In this document: positions 25,405 through 35,085 of the stretch, one piece after another
Layout: every line of letters begins with the position of its first letter
Position numbering within the stretch: position 1 is the stretch's first letter
Assembly (NCBI RefSeq): GCF_001513965.1
Contig: NZ_KQ948023.1
Span: forward strand, 186,001 to 250,000
Direction: 5' to 3'
Origin: Streptomyces cellostaticus
GTDB taxonomy: Bacteria; Actinomycetota; Actinomycetes; Streptomycetales; Streptomycetaceae
Length of the DNA: 64,000 nucleotides
Translations under genes and position numbers: made by a program
The notes under the pieces: model-generated
Databases searched by the model: none
Told to the model about the DNA's origin: nothing
What the model saw: only the letters and a program-made list of their open reading frames with translations

Positions 25405-25956
25405 TCAGTCCAGGTCGTCGAACGCGTCCGCGAAGTCCAGCTCGGCCATGGCCGGAACCGTCGAGGAGGTGACGCGCGTAGCGAAATCGGCGCGGCGGCA
25501 CCCGGCATCCGGATCGTGCACGTCCTCGTGGACCACGACCCAGACCGTGACCTCGCCCCGGGTCTCGTCCCGGACACCCCAGTCGTCGGCGAGGGCCGTG
25601 ATGATGTTCAGCCCGCGGCCGCCGTGCGCGGTGACCGACGGGGTCGCCGGAGCCGGGCGGGTCGGGCCGCCGCCGTCCGTCACCTCCACGATGAGCCGCC
25701 CGCGCGCGTCCACCCGCCAGGCCGCCCGCACATCGCCGTCCCCGGCCGGAGCGTCGCCCAGGGGCCGCCCGTGTTTGCAGGCATTGCTCAAGAGTTCGGA
25801 AAGGATCAGCACGGCATCGTCGATGACCGGTTCTGATACGCCGCCACTGCGCAGCTGCGACCGCATCCGGTGCCTAGCCTTGCCCACGCCCGCAGGGCCA
25901 TGGGGTACGGCCATGCTCGACGACGTGGGCACCTCCTGTGCCACCACCAACGCCAC
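25405..25956 (-). CDS. RsbW-like ATP-binding regulatory protein
   Basis: A 183-residue GHKL-fold protein. The N box is LLSNACKHGRP, G1 is VTDGGGP and G2 is GGRGLNII. The GTG at 25956 is chosen because AAAGGAGG sits 7 nt upstream; the longer ATG reading would pass through this site. The Asp-rich C-terminus (ELDFADAFDDLD) is typical of a Streptomyces subfamily. It probably acts in partner-switching control of a sigma factor, with the partner unknown. Confidence 0.87.
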   Translation of the reverse strand: MALVVAQEVPTSSSMAVPHGPAGVGKARHRMRSQLRSGGVSEPVIDDAVLILSELLSNACKHGRPLGDAPAGDGDVRAAWRVDARGRLIVEVTDGGGPTRPAPATPSVTAHGGRGLNIITALADDWGVRDETRGEVTVWVVVHEDVHDPDAGCRRADFATRVTSSTVPAMAELDFADAFDDLD

Positions 25957-26216
25957 CCCCGAGACCTCCTTTGCCCCACGCCACGGTGTGGATGCCCCAT
26001 TGGCCTGTACCGGAAACCGGCCAATCCTCTTCCGGGGACGCATTCGCCATGACCGAACACGGACCGAACGCGCCGGAGCACTCCCTGTGACGGGCCTGTC
26101 GTCGTGTGGCTGGATTTCAATGGTGTGGCCGAGAGTGGAGGATGCTCGAGCCCGGCGGCCGGGTCAAGAGGTGAGGACCGGTCCTTACCCGGCTCTTGGG
26201 CTCCGCTCTCCCGTGC

Positions 26217-27044
26217 TCAGCGGCCCAGCTGTCGCAGCACCGCGCGCGGACGGTTGGTGATGAGGGCGTCGACGCCCAGCTCGACACAGAGGTCCACGTC
26301 CTCGGGCTCGTTCACGGTCCAGACGTGGACCTGGTGACCGGCGCGTTTCAGCCGCTCCACGTACGCGGGGTGGTTGCGCACGATGCGGATCGAGGGGCCC
26401 GCGATCCGTACCCCCGCGGGCAGCCGTCCGTCGCGCAGCCGGGGCGAGACGAACTGCATCAGATAGACCGTCGGCATCGTCGGCGCGGCGGCACACACGC
26501 GGTGCAGCGAGCGCGCCGAGAAGCTCATGATCCGTACCGGCGAGGCGGCGGCGGAGGCCGGGGAGTCCAGCCCGAACCGCTTCAGCAGGAGCAGCAGCCG
26601 CTCCTCCACCTGCCCCGCCCAGCGCGTGGGGTGCTTGGTCTCGATGGCCAGTTCCACCCGCCGTCCGGCGTCCGCGACCAGCTCCAGCAGTCGCTCCAGG
26701 GTGAGGACGGAGGTCTCCTCGCGGTCCTCGGGCCGGTGCTCCCAGTCGGGCTCCTCGTCGCGTCCGCGCCAGGCCTCGCGCGTCTTCCAGGAGCCGAAGT
26801 CCAGGGTGGCGAGCTCGGCCAGTTCCAGGGCGGAGACGGCCCCGCGGCCGTTGGAGGTGCGGTTGACCCGCCGGTCGTGGACGCAGACCAGATGGCCGTC
26901 GGCGGTCAGTCGTACGTCGCACTCCAGGGCGTCCGCTCCGTCTTCGATGGCCTTCTTGTAAGCGGCCAGGGTGTGTTCGGGTGCGTCCTCGGAGGCCCCC
27001 CGGTGGGCGACGACCTGGAGGGGGTGCTGTGGTGCGTGGGTCAC
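26217..27044 (-). CDS. Glycerophosphodiester phosphodiesterase
   Basis: A 275-residue cytoplasmic TIM-barrel enzyme that hydrolyses glycerophosphodiesters to glycerol-3-phosphate and an alcohol. The family motif VAHRGASEDAPEHT opens the protein, followed by ECDVRLTADGHLVCVHDRRVNRT with the metal ligands (E, D) and general acid His. The C-terminal WTVNEPEDV and GVDALITNRP are typical. The GTG at 27044 begins directly before the barrel; upstream in-frame codons lack coding bias. No signal peptide is seen. Confidence 0.93.
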   Translation of the reverse strand: MTHAPQHPLQVVAHRGASEDAPEHTLAAYKKAIEDGADALECDVRLTADGHLVCVHDRRVNRTSNGRGAVSALELAELATLDFGSWKTREAWRGRDEEPDWEHRPEDREETSVLTLERLLELVADAGRRVELAIETKHPTRWAGQVEERLLLLLKRFGLDSPASAAASPVRIMSFSARSLHRVCAAAPTMPTVYLMQFVSPRLRDGRLPAGVRIAGPSIRIVRNHPAYVERLKRAGHQVHVWTVNEPEDVDLCVELGVDALITNRPRAVLRQLGR

Positions 27045-27123
27045 CGCGTCATGGTGCCACCGACGCGGGGTACACGGGGCGGCGCAGGCGCATCCGGGCA
27101 GCGAACGGGGGCGTGCACCCTGC

Positions 27124-27165
27124 TGGTTTATATAACTTTTGCCGGAAAAATCCCATATAAAGAAT
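27124..27165. promoter_or_regulatory. AT-rich patch upstream of the HtrA-type gene
   Basis: About 42 bp of unusually A/T-rich DNA for this genome includes TTTATATAAC and CATATAAAG. It lies about 180 bp before the protease start and 80 bp upstream of the divergent GDPD gene start. It may contain a promoter or a site for an AT-preferring nucleoid protein; no clear -35/-10 pair could be assigned. Confidence 0.4.
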
Positions 27166-27340
27166 CGCCCTGGACCCACAGCCACCGCTTATGGTGCTCT
27201 GACGGCCCGTGGGAAAAACTGACTGCATACAAGCACGACACTGGACCATGCACAGCTGCTTCGCGCCGGACCGACGACAGCGTGAACGAGCGTGACCGAG
27301 TGCGACCCAGGACAACAGCCGTGGATCGAGGAGAAGAGCT

Positions 27341-28810
<1,470 letters not shown>

Positions 28811-28828
28811 CGCACCGGCGACACGGAA

Positions 28829-28859
28829 AAGGGGCGCCTCTCGGGGAGAGGCGCCCCTT
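28829..28859 (+). terminator. Terminator of the HtrA-type gene
   Basis: AAGGGGCGCCTCTC (28829-28842) and GAGAGGCGCCCCTT (28846-28859) form a perfect 14-bp stem with a 3-nt loop, 18 nt after the stop codon. A near-identical hairpin follows the tRNA at 29258. Confidence 0.75.
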
Positions 28860-29144
28860 CCTTGTGGAGCCTCGTTCCCTGGGGGACCTCGCGGCCGGTC
28901 TCCGGCGACACAGACGCCCATGGCGGACAGCACGATCTGCCACTGCGCCACCGGACGGTACGGCGGTCCCGGGGCTCCCGTAGACCGGCCACCGGCCCCG
29001 GCGGGCCCAGGAGTTGAACCGTTGTGCCCCCTCCGCATCGACCGGGGCGGGCCCCGTCGGTGGGACCAGTGACGGCCACGCCCCCACGATCCGGCGGCGG
29101 GCCGGTAATCTGTACCCGCGCCGCCGGTCTCCGGCGGGATGCGG
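28860..29144. other. Gap between the HtrA terminator and tRNA-Ser
   Basis: I see no gene in these 285 bp; short frames here lack coding bias and a ribosome binding site. The tRNA promoter should lie in the right half. Confidence 0.4.
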
Positions 29145-29231
29145 GGAGGCGTGCCCGAGCGGCCGAAGGGAACGGTCTTGAAAACCGTCGTGGCAGCGAT
29201 GTCACCGTGGGTTCAAATCCCACCGCCTCCG
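29145..29231 (+). tRNA. tRNA-Ser (anticodon TGA)
   Basis: An 87-nt class II tRNA. Acceptor GGAGGCG pairs with CGCCTCC, discriminator G. The anticodon loop CTTGAAA gives TGA, decoding UCA/UCG. It has a long variable arm and T-arm GGTTCAAATCC. CCA is not encoded. Confidence 0.95.
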
Positions 29232-29257
29232 CACAGGTCGTAAGCCTTGCAGGTCAG

Positions 29258-29287
29258 AAGGGGTGTCTCTCATGAGAGGCGCCCCTT
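29258..29287 (+). terminator. Hairpin terminator after tRNA-Ser(TGA)
   Basis: AAGGGGTGTCTCTC (29258-29271) pairs with GAGAGGCGCCCCTT (29274-29287) and is followed by TTC. The stem is nearly the same as at 28829, with G-T pairs replacing two G-C pairs. Confidence 0.7.
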
Positions 29288-29503
29288 TTCCCTGCGCGGG
29301 GTCATCTGCGGCGAAAACGCGGTTCGCCCGCTCGGCCCCTGACTCTCCCCCTCCGGTGGTGGGGTGATCCGCCCACCTGGCTGACCGCGTGTGTGCCGAA
29401 CGGGCGCACGTGGCGCGCCGTGCGTGAACGCGGCGTGGTGGCTGTCGAAGCTGGGGCCGCTCCAAGCCCCCCGACGACCCGTCACCAGGAGGTGCGCACC
29501 ACG

Positions 29504-30496
29504 ATGCGCCGATTCCTCAAGGCCGCAGTCACTGCCCTGGCCGCGGCGGCCTGCCTGACCGCCACCGTCCCCGCCGCCTCCGCGGCCCCCGCGCCGCGGC
29601 ATGCTGCGGCCGGGACCTCGCCCGCGCCGCCCGCCGCCCCGCTCGGCAGTCTGGGGCTGGTCGACGGAGCCCCGGCCGTGCTCGCCTCGGCCTTGGACCC
29701 CGACCGTTCCCCTGCCGGGGCCAACGACTTCACCTGCAAGCCCTCGGCCGCCCACCCCTACCCGGTGGTGCTGATCCACGGCACCTTCGCCAACGCCTTC
29801 GCCAACTGGAGCGGGCTCGCCCCGGTGCTGAAGAACGCGGGTTACTGCGTCTTCGCCCTCAACTACGGCGAGGCCAAACCCCACGCCCCGATCAAGGCGG
29901 TCGGCCCGATCCCGGCCTCGGCCAAGGAACTGGCCGCCTACGTCGACAAGGTGCTGGCCGCCACGGGCGCCTCGAAGGTCGACCTGGTGGGCCACTCCCA
30001 GGGCGGCGGGCTGATGCCCCAGTGGTACCTGCGCTTCGACGGCGGCGCCGCGAAGGTGCACCAGCTGGTGGGCATCAGTCCCAGCAGCCACGGCACCACC
30101 GCAAGCGGCCTGATCCATCTCGGCGATGGGCTGCTGGACGTGGCGGGGCACGCAGGCAAGCCGTTCGGCCTGGACAGCCCCGCGGCCAAGGACCAGACGA
30201 TCGGCTCCCCGGTGATCCAGCAGCTCTACGCCAAGGGCGACACCGAACCCGGTGTCACCTACACCAACATCGTCACCAAAACGGACGTCGTCGTCACCCC
30301 GTACACCAACCAGTTCCTCACCGCCGGACCCGGCGCGACCGTGCACAACATCCTGTTGCAGGACGTCTGCCCGCTGGACCTCACCGGTCACGCGGGCGGG
30401 GCGTACGACCCGAACGACTACCGGCTGGTGCTGAACGCCCTCGACCCCGCACACACCGAACCGGTGCGCTGCGTACCCATGCCGCTTCCAGTGTGA
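29504..30496 (+). CDS. Secreted triacylglycerol lipase / alpha-beta hydrolase
   Basis: A 330-residue exported lipase. The signal peptide spans about residues 1-27 (MRRFLKAAVTALAAA, cleavage after ASA). The oxyanion region is VVLIHGTFAN and the nucleophile elbow is GHSQGG. An Asp in VTKTDVVV and His in LTGHAGG are plausible triad members. Cysteines in FTCKP, GYCVF, DVCPL and VRCVP could make two disulphides. The ATG at 29504 is set by AGGAGG at 29487-29492. It resembles Streptomyces extracellular lipases of the LipA/estA group. It ends 16 nt before the stop of the convergent primase gene. Confidence 0.93.
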   Translation: MRRFLKAAVTALAAAACLTATVPAASAAPAPRHAAAGTSPAPPAAPLGSLGLVDGAPAVLASALDPDRSPAGANDFTCKPSAAHPYPVVLIHGTFANAFANWSGLAPVLKNAGYCVFALNYGEAKPHAPIKAVGPIPASAKELAAYVDKVLAATGASKVDLVGHSQGGGLMPQWYLRFDGGAAKVHQLVGISPSSHGTTASGLIHLGDGLLDVAGHAGKPFGLDSPAAKDQTIGSPVIQQLYAKGDTEPGVTYTNIVTKTDVVVTPYTNQFLTAGPGATVHNILLQDVCPLDLTGHAGGAYDPNDYRLVLNALDPAHTEPVRCVPMPLPV

Positions 30497-30512
30497 CCCC
30501 GCGGCCCGCACC

Positions 30513-31385
30513 TCACGGCCGGTGTCCCGTCATCCGTGCCGCCGACGCGATCGTCGCCCGGGCCTCGTGTTCGGTCAGGCCGGTGTCGAGGGCCGCCTCG
30601 ATCAGCGGGGTGAGCAGGGCGGGGCCGAGGCCGTTCTCGTAGGCGCGGCAGGCCGCCCAGAAGAGGCGGGTGTTGCGCTGGCCCTCGTGGGCGGTCAGGA
30701 CGAACTGGACCAGCCCGCGCCCGTGGTCGCCGGTGGGCGGCGGCCCCGGGCGCGCGGGGCGGGGCGGGGGCAGGAGCAGACGCAGCAGGGCCGGTGGGCA
30801 GGCGGCGGGAGCCAGGTGTGCGGTGCCGGGCGCGGCGGCGTACACGCCGTGTTCGGTGCGGGAGCCGGGGCCCACGAGGTAGCCGCCGGCGCCCCGGATG
30901 TCGATGCCGGGGGCGAGCCGACCGGCCGAGTTGGGGACGACGACGTCCGGTGGGCCGGTCAGCCACAGGTGGCGGCCGCCGCTCGGGGTGAGGACGACGA
31001 CCGTCTCGGGGATCGTGAACAGATGCCGCAGGGCCAGTTCGCGCAGGGCGGCCGAGGAGTCCGTGCCGCACTTGGTGTCCAGGTCGACGCCGATCAGGTG
31101 GTGCGGGGGCAGCCCGCAGGCGATGCCGTAGCCGGTGGCCCAGGGCGCGGCGGCGAACAGCTCGCGGATGCGCACCGGGTCGGTGGAGGCGTCGTACACG
31201 CCGTGGCCGAAGCGGCCGCAGGCGCCGTGACAGGGCGGCCCCTCCGGTTCCGGGTCGTCGCGGTGCGGGGAGCGCAGGGCCGGGAGTTTCGTCCGGGACA
31301 GGGGGATGACGGCCAGTCCGCGTTCGGCGGCTGACAGGGCGTGTGCGAGGGCCAGCGTCGTGGCCTGCCGGTCGGTGGTGGCCAT
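30513..31385 (-). CDS. Bifunctional DNA primase/polymerase (Prim-Pol), apparently active
   Basis: A 290-residue archaeo-eukaryotic-type Prim-Pol. Motif I DxD is in GVDLDTKCG, motif II in SGGRHLWL, and motif III Asp in PGIDIRGAGGY, so all catalytic residues are present. The Cys/His cluster PCHGACGRFGH lies in the N-terminal part. Chromosomal copies are common in Streptomyces and may act in damage tolerance or repair; similar domains occur in plasmid replication proteins. The ATG at 31385 opens the conserved MATTDRQATTLALAHAL. A GGAGG is only 1 nt upstream of it, so initiation may use another context or a leaderless mRNA. A LexA-like box lies at 31397-31410. Confidence 0.88.
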   Translation of the reverse strand: MATTDRQATTLALAHALSAAERGLAVIPLSRTKLPALRSPHRDDPEPEGPPCHGACGRFGHGVYDASTDPVRIRELFAAAPWATGYGIACGLPPHHLIGVDLDTKCGTDSSAALRELALRHLFTIPETVVVLTPSGGRHLWLTGPPDVVVPNSAGRLAPGIDIRGAGGYLVGPGSRTEHGVYAAAPGTAHLAPAACPPALLRLLLPPPRPARPGPPPTGDHGRGLVQFVLTAHEGQRNTRLFWAACRAYENGLGPALLTPLIEAALDTGLTEHEARATIASAARMTGHRP

Positions 31386-31396
31386 GCCTCCATGTT

Positions 31397-31410
31397 CGTA
31401 CGTATGTTCG
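31397..31410. promoter_or_regulatory. LexA-like (SOS) box upstream of the primase/polymerase gene
   Basis: CGTAC-GTAT-GTTCG matches the actinobacterial SOS consensus CGAAC-N4-GTTCG at nine of ten defined positions and has the usual TT...AA flanks. It lies 12-25 bp upstream of the primase start codon, where bound LexA would block the promoter. Confidence 0.5.
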
Positions 31411-31478
31411 AAAAAGGGAAGAGGGGCCGATGGCGCCGCGCAGGCGGTCTCCGGTGTACGGGTACCGCATCGGCGACC

Positions 31479-31525
31479 TTGACACCCACCGCTATCTGAC
31501 GGACAGTCAGAAACCGTCCTGTCAG
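31479..31525 (+). promoter_or_regulatory. Predicted promoter and operator of the sterol-type operon
   Basis: TTGACA at 31479-31484 is followed 17 bp later by GACAGT (31502-31507), a fair vegetative promoter. An imperfect inverted repeat, CTGACGGAC...GTCCTGTCAG, spans 31496-31525 over the -10 region and could be a repressor site. No KstR-type AAC-GTT box is seen. Confidence 0.45.
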
Positions 31526-31550
31526 GTACGCAAGGCCGGGAGGGCCCGCC

Positions 31551-32702
31551 GTGCACCTCGCCCCCACCGAGCGGCAGCAGCGCCTGCGCGCCGAACTCCG
31601 CACCTATTTCGGGGCTTTGATGCCCGAGGGCGGCGAAGTCGCCGACGCCCGCGCCCTGCTGCGCCGCATCGGCGCGGACGGCTGGCTGGGCCTCGGCTGG
31701 CCGGTCGAGTACGGCGGTCAGGGTCGGGGCGCGGACGAGCAGTTCGTCTTCTTCGACGAGGCGCACCGGGCCGGCGCCCCCGTCTCCATGGTCACGCTCA
31801 ACACGGTCGGCCCCACGCTGATGAGGTACGGCAGCGAGCGCCAGAAGGCCCGCTTCCTGCCCCGGATCCTCGCCGGTGACCTGGTCTTCGCGATCGGCTA
31901 CACCGAGCCCTGCGCCGGCACCGACCTCGCCTCGCTGCGGACCCGGGCCGTACGGGAGGGGGAGGGCTGGCGGATCGACGGGCAGAAGATCTTCACCTCG
32001 GGTGCCCAGCACGCCGACTGGATCTGGCTCGCCTGCCGCACCGCCCCTGAGGCGCCCAAGCACCGGGGCATCTCCCTCCTCCTCGTCCCCACCGACGCCC
32101 CCGGCTTCTCCTGGACGCCGATCGAGACCGTGGGCGGGCAGACCACCACGGCCACGTACTACGACGGCGTCCGCGTCCCCGCCGAGAACCTGGTCAGTAC
32201 CGAGAACGACGGCTGGTCGCTGATCACCAGCCAGCTCAACCACGAACGGGTCGCCCTCGCCGCGAGCGGGATGCGGGCCGAGGACTTCCTGGCGGCGGCG
32301 CTCACCGCCGCCCGTGCACCCGATCCGGTGAATGGAAGACGCCGGATTGACGAGTCGTGGGTGCGTTTTCGGGCGGCCGAGGCGCACGCCCGGCTGGCGG
32401 CAAACCGCCTGCTCAGCTGGCGTTTGGTGGCAGACGTGGGGGCGGGCCAGGTGGCCCCCGGCGAGGCGAGCGGGGTGAAGTTCGCGGGAACGGAATCGGC
32501 TGTCGCGACGTATCGCATGTGTCAGGAGATCGCCGGAGAGGCGGGACTGGTCCGCACCGGATCCCCGGGGGTCTTCGGAGACGGCGAGCTGGAGCGGCTG
32601 AACAGGGCAGCGCAGATCAACACGTTCGGGGGCGGGGTGAGCGAGGTGCAGCGGGAGATCGTCGCGACGATGCGGCTCGGGATGACCAGGGGGCGGAGGT
32701 GA
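31551..32702 (+). CDS. Acyl-CoA dehydrogenase, ChsE2/FadE29-like
   Basis: A 383-residue FAD-dependent acyl-CoA dehydrogenase. The FAD/substrate motif YTEPCAGTDLASL and central QKIFTSGAQHADWIWL are family hallmarks. The C-terminal IDESWVRFRAAEAHARL resembles the mycobacterial FadE29 (ChsE2) type. That protein forms an alpha2beta2 enzyme with FadE28 and dehydrogenates the 3-carbon side chain of 3-oxo-4-pregnene-20-carboxyl-CoA (established for mycobacteria). The length fits. It is the first gene of a five-gene operon with 4-nt coupling to the next. The GTG at 31551 follows a G-rich region (GGGAGGG). Confidence 0.9.
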   Translation: MHLAPTERQQRLRAELRTYFGALMPEGGEVADARALLRRIGADGWLGLGWPVEYGGQGRGADEQFVFFDEAHRAGAPVSMVTLNTVGPTLMRYGSERQKARFLPRILAGDLVFAIGYTEPCAGTDLASLRTRAVREGEGWRIDGQKIFTSGAQHADWIWLACRTAPEAPKHRGISLLLVPTDAPGFSWTPIETVGGQTTTATYYDGVRVPAENLVSTENDGWSLITSQLNHERVALAASGMRAEDFLAAALTAARAPDPVNGRRRIDESWVRFRAAEAHARLAANRLLSWRLVADVGAGQVAPGEASGVKFAGTESAVATYRMCQEIAGEAGLVRTGSPGVFGDGELERLNRAAQINTFGGGVSEVQREIVATMRLGMTRGRR

Positions 32703-33643
32703 GCGAGCAGGTGGACGAGGTGGGCGCGCGGCTTACGGAGTACGACGGACTGGGAGTGCGGCTGAAGGCGTACGAGGGGCGGCCCGCCGCAGTCACCGGA
32801 GCGGGCAAGGACCCGGTGAACGCGCCGATGATCCGGCACTGGTGCGAGGCGATGGGCGACACCAGTCCGGCATACCGCGGGCCCGATGCCATCGCCCCGC
32901 CCACCATGCTCCAGGCGTGGACCATGGGCGGCCTCTTGGGCCACGAGGGCCGCACCGGTGCCTACGACGAACTCCTCGGCCTGCTGGACGAGTCGGGATG
33001 TACGTCCGTGGTGGCCACCGACTGCGAGCAGGAGTATCTTCGGCCCCTGCGCCCCGGCGACGAGGTCACCTTCGACGCGGTGATCGAGTCGGTCTCCGAC
33101 CGTAAGACGACCAAGCTGGGCACGGGGTACTTCGTCACGACCCGCATGGACGTACGGGTCGACGGCGAGCCGGCGGGCACCCACCGCTTCCGGATCCTCA
33201 AGTACGCCCCGGCGCGCCGGAAACCCCCGAAGCGGCGCCCCCGCCCGGTGGTCAACCGGGACAACGCCGGCTTCTGGGAGGGCGTGGCCGGACACCGGCT
33301 CCTCATCCAGCGCTGCACGGGCTGTGGCACCCTGCGCCACCCCTGGCTGCCGGGCTGCAACGCCTGCGGCTGCCTGGACTGGGACACGGTCGAGGCGAGC
33401 GGCGCCGGCACGGTCTACTCGCACGTGGTGATGCACCACCCGCCCTTCCCGGCCTTCGAGCCCCCCTACGCGGTCGGCCTGATCGAACTCGCCGAGGGCG
33501 TGCGCATGGTGAGCAATGTGGTCGGGGTGCCGTACGACAAGGTGCGCATCGGCCTGCCGGTCCGAGTGGAGTTCCGGACCTACGAGGACGAGGAGGGCGC
33601 ACTGGTCCTGACGGTCTTCCGGGTCGTCGAAGGGGAGGGATGA
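32699..33643 (+). CDS. MaoC-like/DUF35 OB-fold fusion, ChsH2-like
   Basis: A 314-residue two-domain protein. Residues about 1-170 are a MaoC-like hot-dog domain. Residues about 180-314 are a DUF35 module with a zinc ribbon (C-x2-C and, 12-15 residues on, C-x2-C) followed by an OB fold (GAGTVYSHVVMHHPP). In M. tuberculosis ChsH2 the MaoC half pairs with ChsH1 to hydrate the steroid enoyl-CoA, and the DUF35 half binds Ltp2 to form the aldolase. The fusion is diagnostic of that pathway. The GTG start overlaps the preceding stop (GTGA). Confidence 0.9.
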   Translation: MSEQVDEVGARLTEYDGLGVRLKAYEGRPAAVTGAGKDPVNAPMIRHWCEAMGDTSPAYRGPDAIAPPTMLQAWTMGGLLGHEGRTGAYDELLGLLDESGCTSVVATDCEQEYLRPLRPGDEVTFDAVIESVSDRKTTKLGTGYFVTTRMDVRVDGEPAGTHRFRILKYAPARRKPPKRRPRPVVNRDNAGFWEGVAGHRLLIQRCTGCGTLRHPWLPGCNACGCLDWDTVEASGAGTVYSHVVMHHPPFPAFEPPYAVGLIELAEGVRMVSNVVGVPYDKVRIGLPVRVEFRTYEDEEGALVLTVFRVVEGEG

Positions 33644-33644
33644 C

Positions 33645-34670
33645 ATGGACTTCACGCCGACCGAGGCCCAGGCCGAGGCCCGCGACCTGGCCGCGCGGAT
33701 CTTCGGTGACCTCACCACCCACGAGCGGCTGAAGGCCGCCGGCACCGGCAGCGACCCCGAGCTGTTCAAGGCCCTGTGCGCGGCCGGCCTGGTCGGCGCC
33801 GTGGCGGAGCTGGGCCTGCTCGGGCTGGTCCTGCTCCTGGAGGAACAGGGGCGGACGACGGCCCAGGTGCCCTATGCGGCGACGTGCGTGTACGGCCTCC
33901 TGGCGGTCACCGCCCACGGCACCCCTGAGCAGCGGGAGCGGCTGCTGCCGGGCATCGAGGACGGCTCGGTGGTGGTGGCCGGGGCGTTCCCGGCGCAAGG
34001 CGGCGTACGGGCCTGCGTGCGTGGTGAGCTGACCGGCACCGTCCCCCTCGTCCCCTGGCTCCGGGATGCCACCCACGTCCTGGTCGCCGACACCGACCGC
34101 CGGCTGTGGCTGGCCCCGCTCGGCGAGGGCACCGGGATCACCCCGGTGGAGCTGACGGCCCCCTGGTCGGCGGCCCGCCTCACCCTCGACGGGGCACCGG
34201 CGGATCACCTGGGCGGTCCGGACGCCTACGCCGATGTCCTCGCCACGGCCCGCACCGCCTTCGCCGGGCTCCAGGCCGGGGTGTGCGCCGGGGCGCTGGC
34301 GCGGGCGGTGGCGCACACGAACACCAGGGAGCAGTTCGGGCGGCCGCTCGCCACCCGGCAGGCCGTCCAGCTCCGGGCCGCCGACGCCCACATGGACACC
34401 GAGGCGATACGGGTGACGGCGTACGAGGCCGCCTGGTGGCGGGACGCGGGGCTGCCGTACGCCACGCATGCGCTGACCGCCGCCTGGTGGGCCTCCGAGG
34501 CGGGGCAGCGGGTCGTCCACACCGGCCAGCATCTGCATGGCGGGGCGGGAGCCGACCTCGACCATCCGGTGCACCGGCACTTCCTGTGGGGGCGGCAGCT
34601 GGACGCCTATCTGGGATGCGGGGCCGAAGTGCTCCAGGAACTGGGGGAGTTGATCGCGCATGGCGAGTGA
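33645..34670 (+). CDS. Acyl-CoA dehydrogenase, ChsE1/FadE28-like
   Basis: A 341-residue acyl-CoA dehydrogenase of the short FadE28 (ChsE1) size class. The C-terminal portion has REQFGRPLATRQAVQ and GGAGADLDHPVHRHFLWGR. The N-terminal FAD-contact segment is shorter than in the first dehydrogenase, as in ChsE1, which contributes to a heteromeric enzyme. It begins directly after the MaoC-DUF35 stop with GGGAGGG upstream and overlaps the next gene by 11 nt. Gene order differs from the mycobacterial igr operon, where the two dehydrogenase genes are adjacent. Confidence 0.88.
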   Translation: MDFTPTEAQAEARDLAARIFGDLTTHERLKAAGTGSDPELFKALCAAGLVGAVAELGLLGLVLLLEEQGRTTAQVPYAATCVYGLLAVTAHGTPEQRERLLPGIEDGSVVVAGAFPAQGGVRACVRGELTGTVPLVPWLRDATHVLVADTDRRLWLAPLGEGTGITPVELTAPWSAARLTLDGAPADHLGGPDAYADVLATARTAFAGLQAGVCAGALARAVAHTNTREQFGRPLATRQAVQLRAADAHMDTEAIRVTAYEAAWWRDAGLPYATHALTAAWWASEAGQRVVHTGQHLHGGAGADLDHPVHRHFLWGRQLDAYLGCGAEVLQELGELIAHGE

Positions 34671-35085
34671 GGAGCGGGCCGAGAGGCCGGCGGTGGGCAC
34701 CGAGCTGCCGCCGCTGGAGATCCCGGTCACCCGCACGCTGATCGTGGCCGGGGCGATCGCCTCCCGGGACTACCAGGACGTCCACCACGACGCGGAGCTG
34801 GCCCGGCAGAAGGGCTCCCCCGATGTCTTCATGAACATCCTGACGACGAACGGCCTGGTCGGCAGGTACATCACGGACCACTTCGGCCCGACGGCGATCC
34901 TCCGCAAGGTCGCCATCAGGCTGGGGGCGCCCAACCATCCGGGGGACACGATGGTGCTGACGGGCAGGATCGAGGAGGTCGAGGGCGACACGGCGACGGT
35001 GCGGGTGGTCGGGGCCAACGGCATCGGCCGGCATGTGACGGGCACGGTGACCGTCACCCTTCCCGCTCGGGAGGCCGCGTCATGA
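34660..35085 (+). CDS. MaoC-like dehydratase, ChsH1-like
   Basis: A 141-residue single hot-dog protein. The hydratase-type motif DYQDVHHDAELA carries the Asp/His pair expected for catalysis, and NILTTNGLVGRYITDHFG is the family core. In mycobacteria ChsH1 supplies the active site of the ChsH1-ChsH2 hydratase acting on the steroid 17(20)-enoyl-CoA. It overlaps the dehydrogenase gene upstream (11 nt) and the thiolase-like gene downstream (ATGA, 4 nt), so all partners are probably made in fixed ratios. Confidence 0.9.
   Translation: MASEERAERPAVGTELPPLEIPVTRTLIVAGAIASRDYQDVHHDAELARQKGSPDVFMNILTTNGLVGRYITDHFGPTAILRKVAIRLGAPNHPGDTMVLTGRIEEVEGDTATVRVVGANGIGRHVTGTVTVTLPAREAAS

Noticed and set aside
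31386..31550. KstR operator in front of the sterol-type operon
   Set aside because: No AAC-N2-GTT type dyad; the visible dyad has a different sequence.
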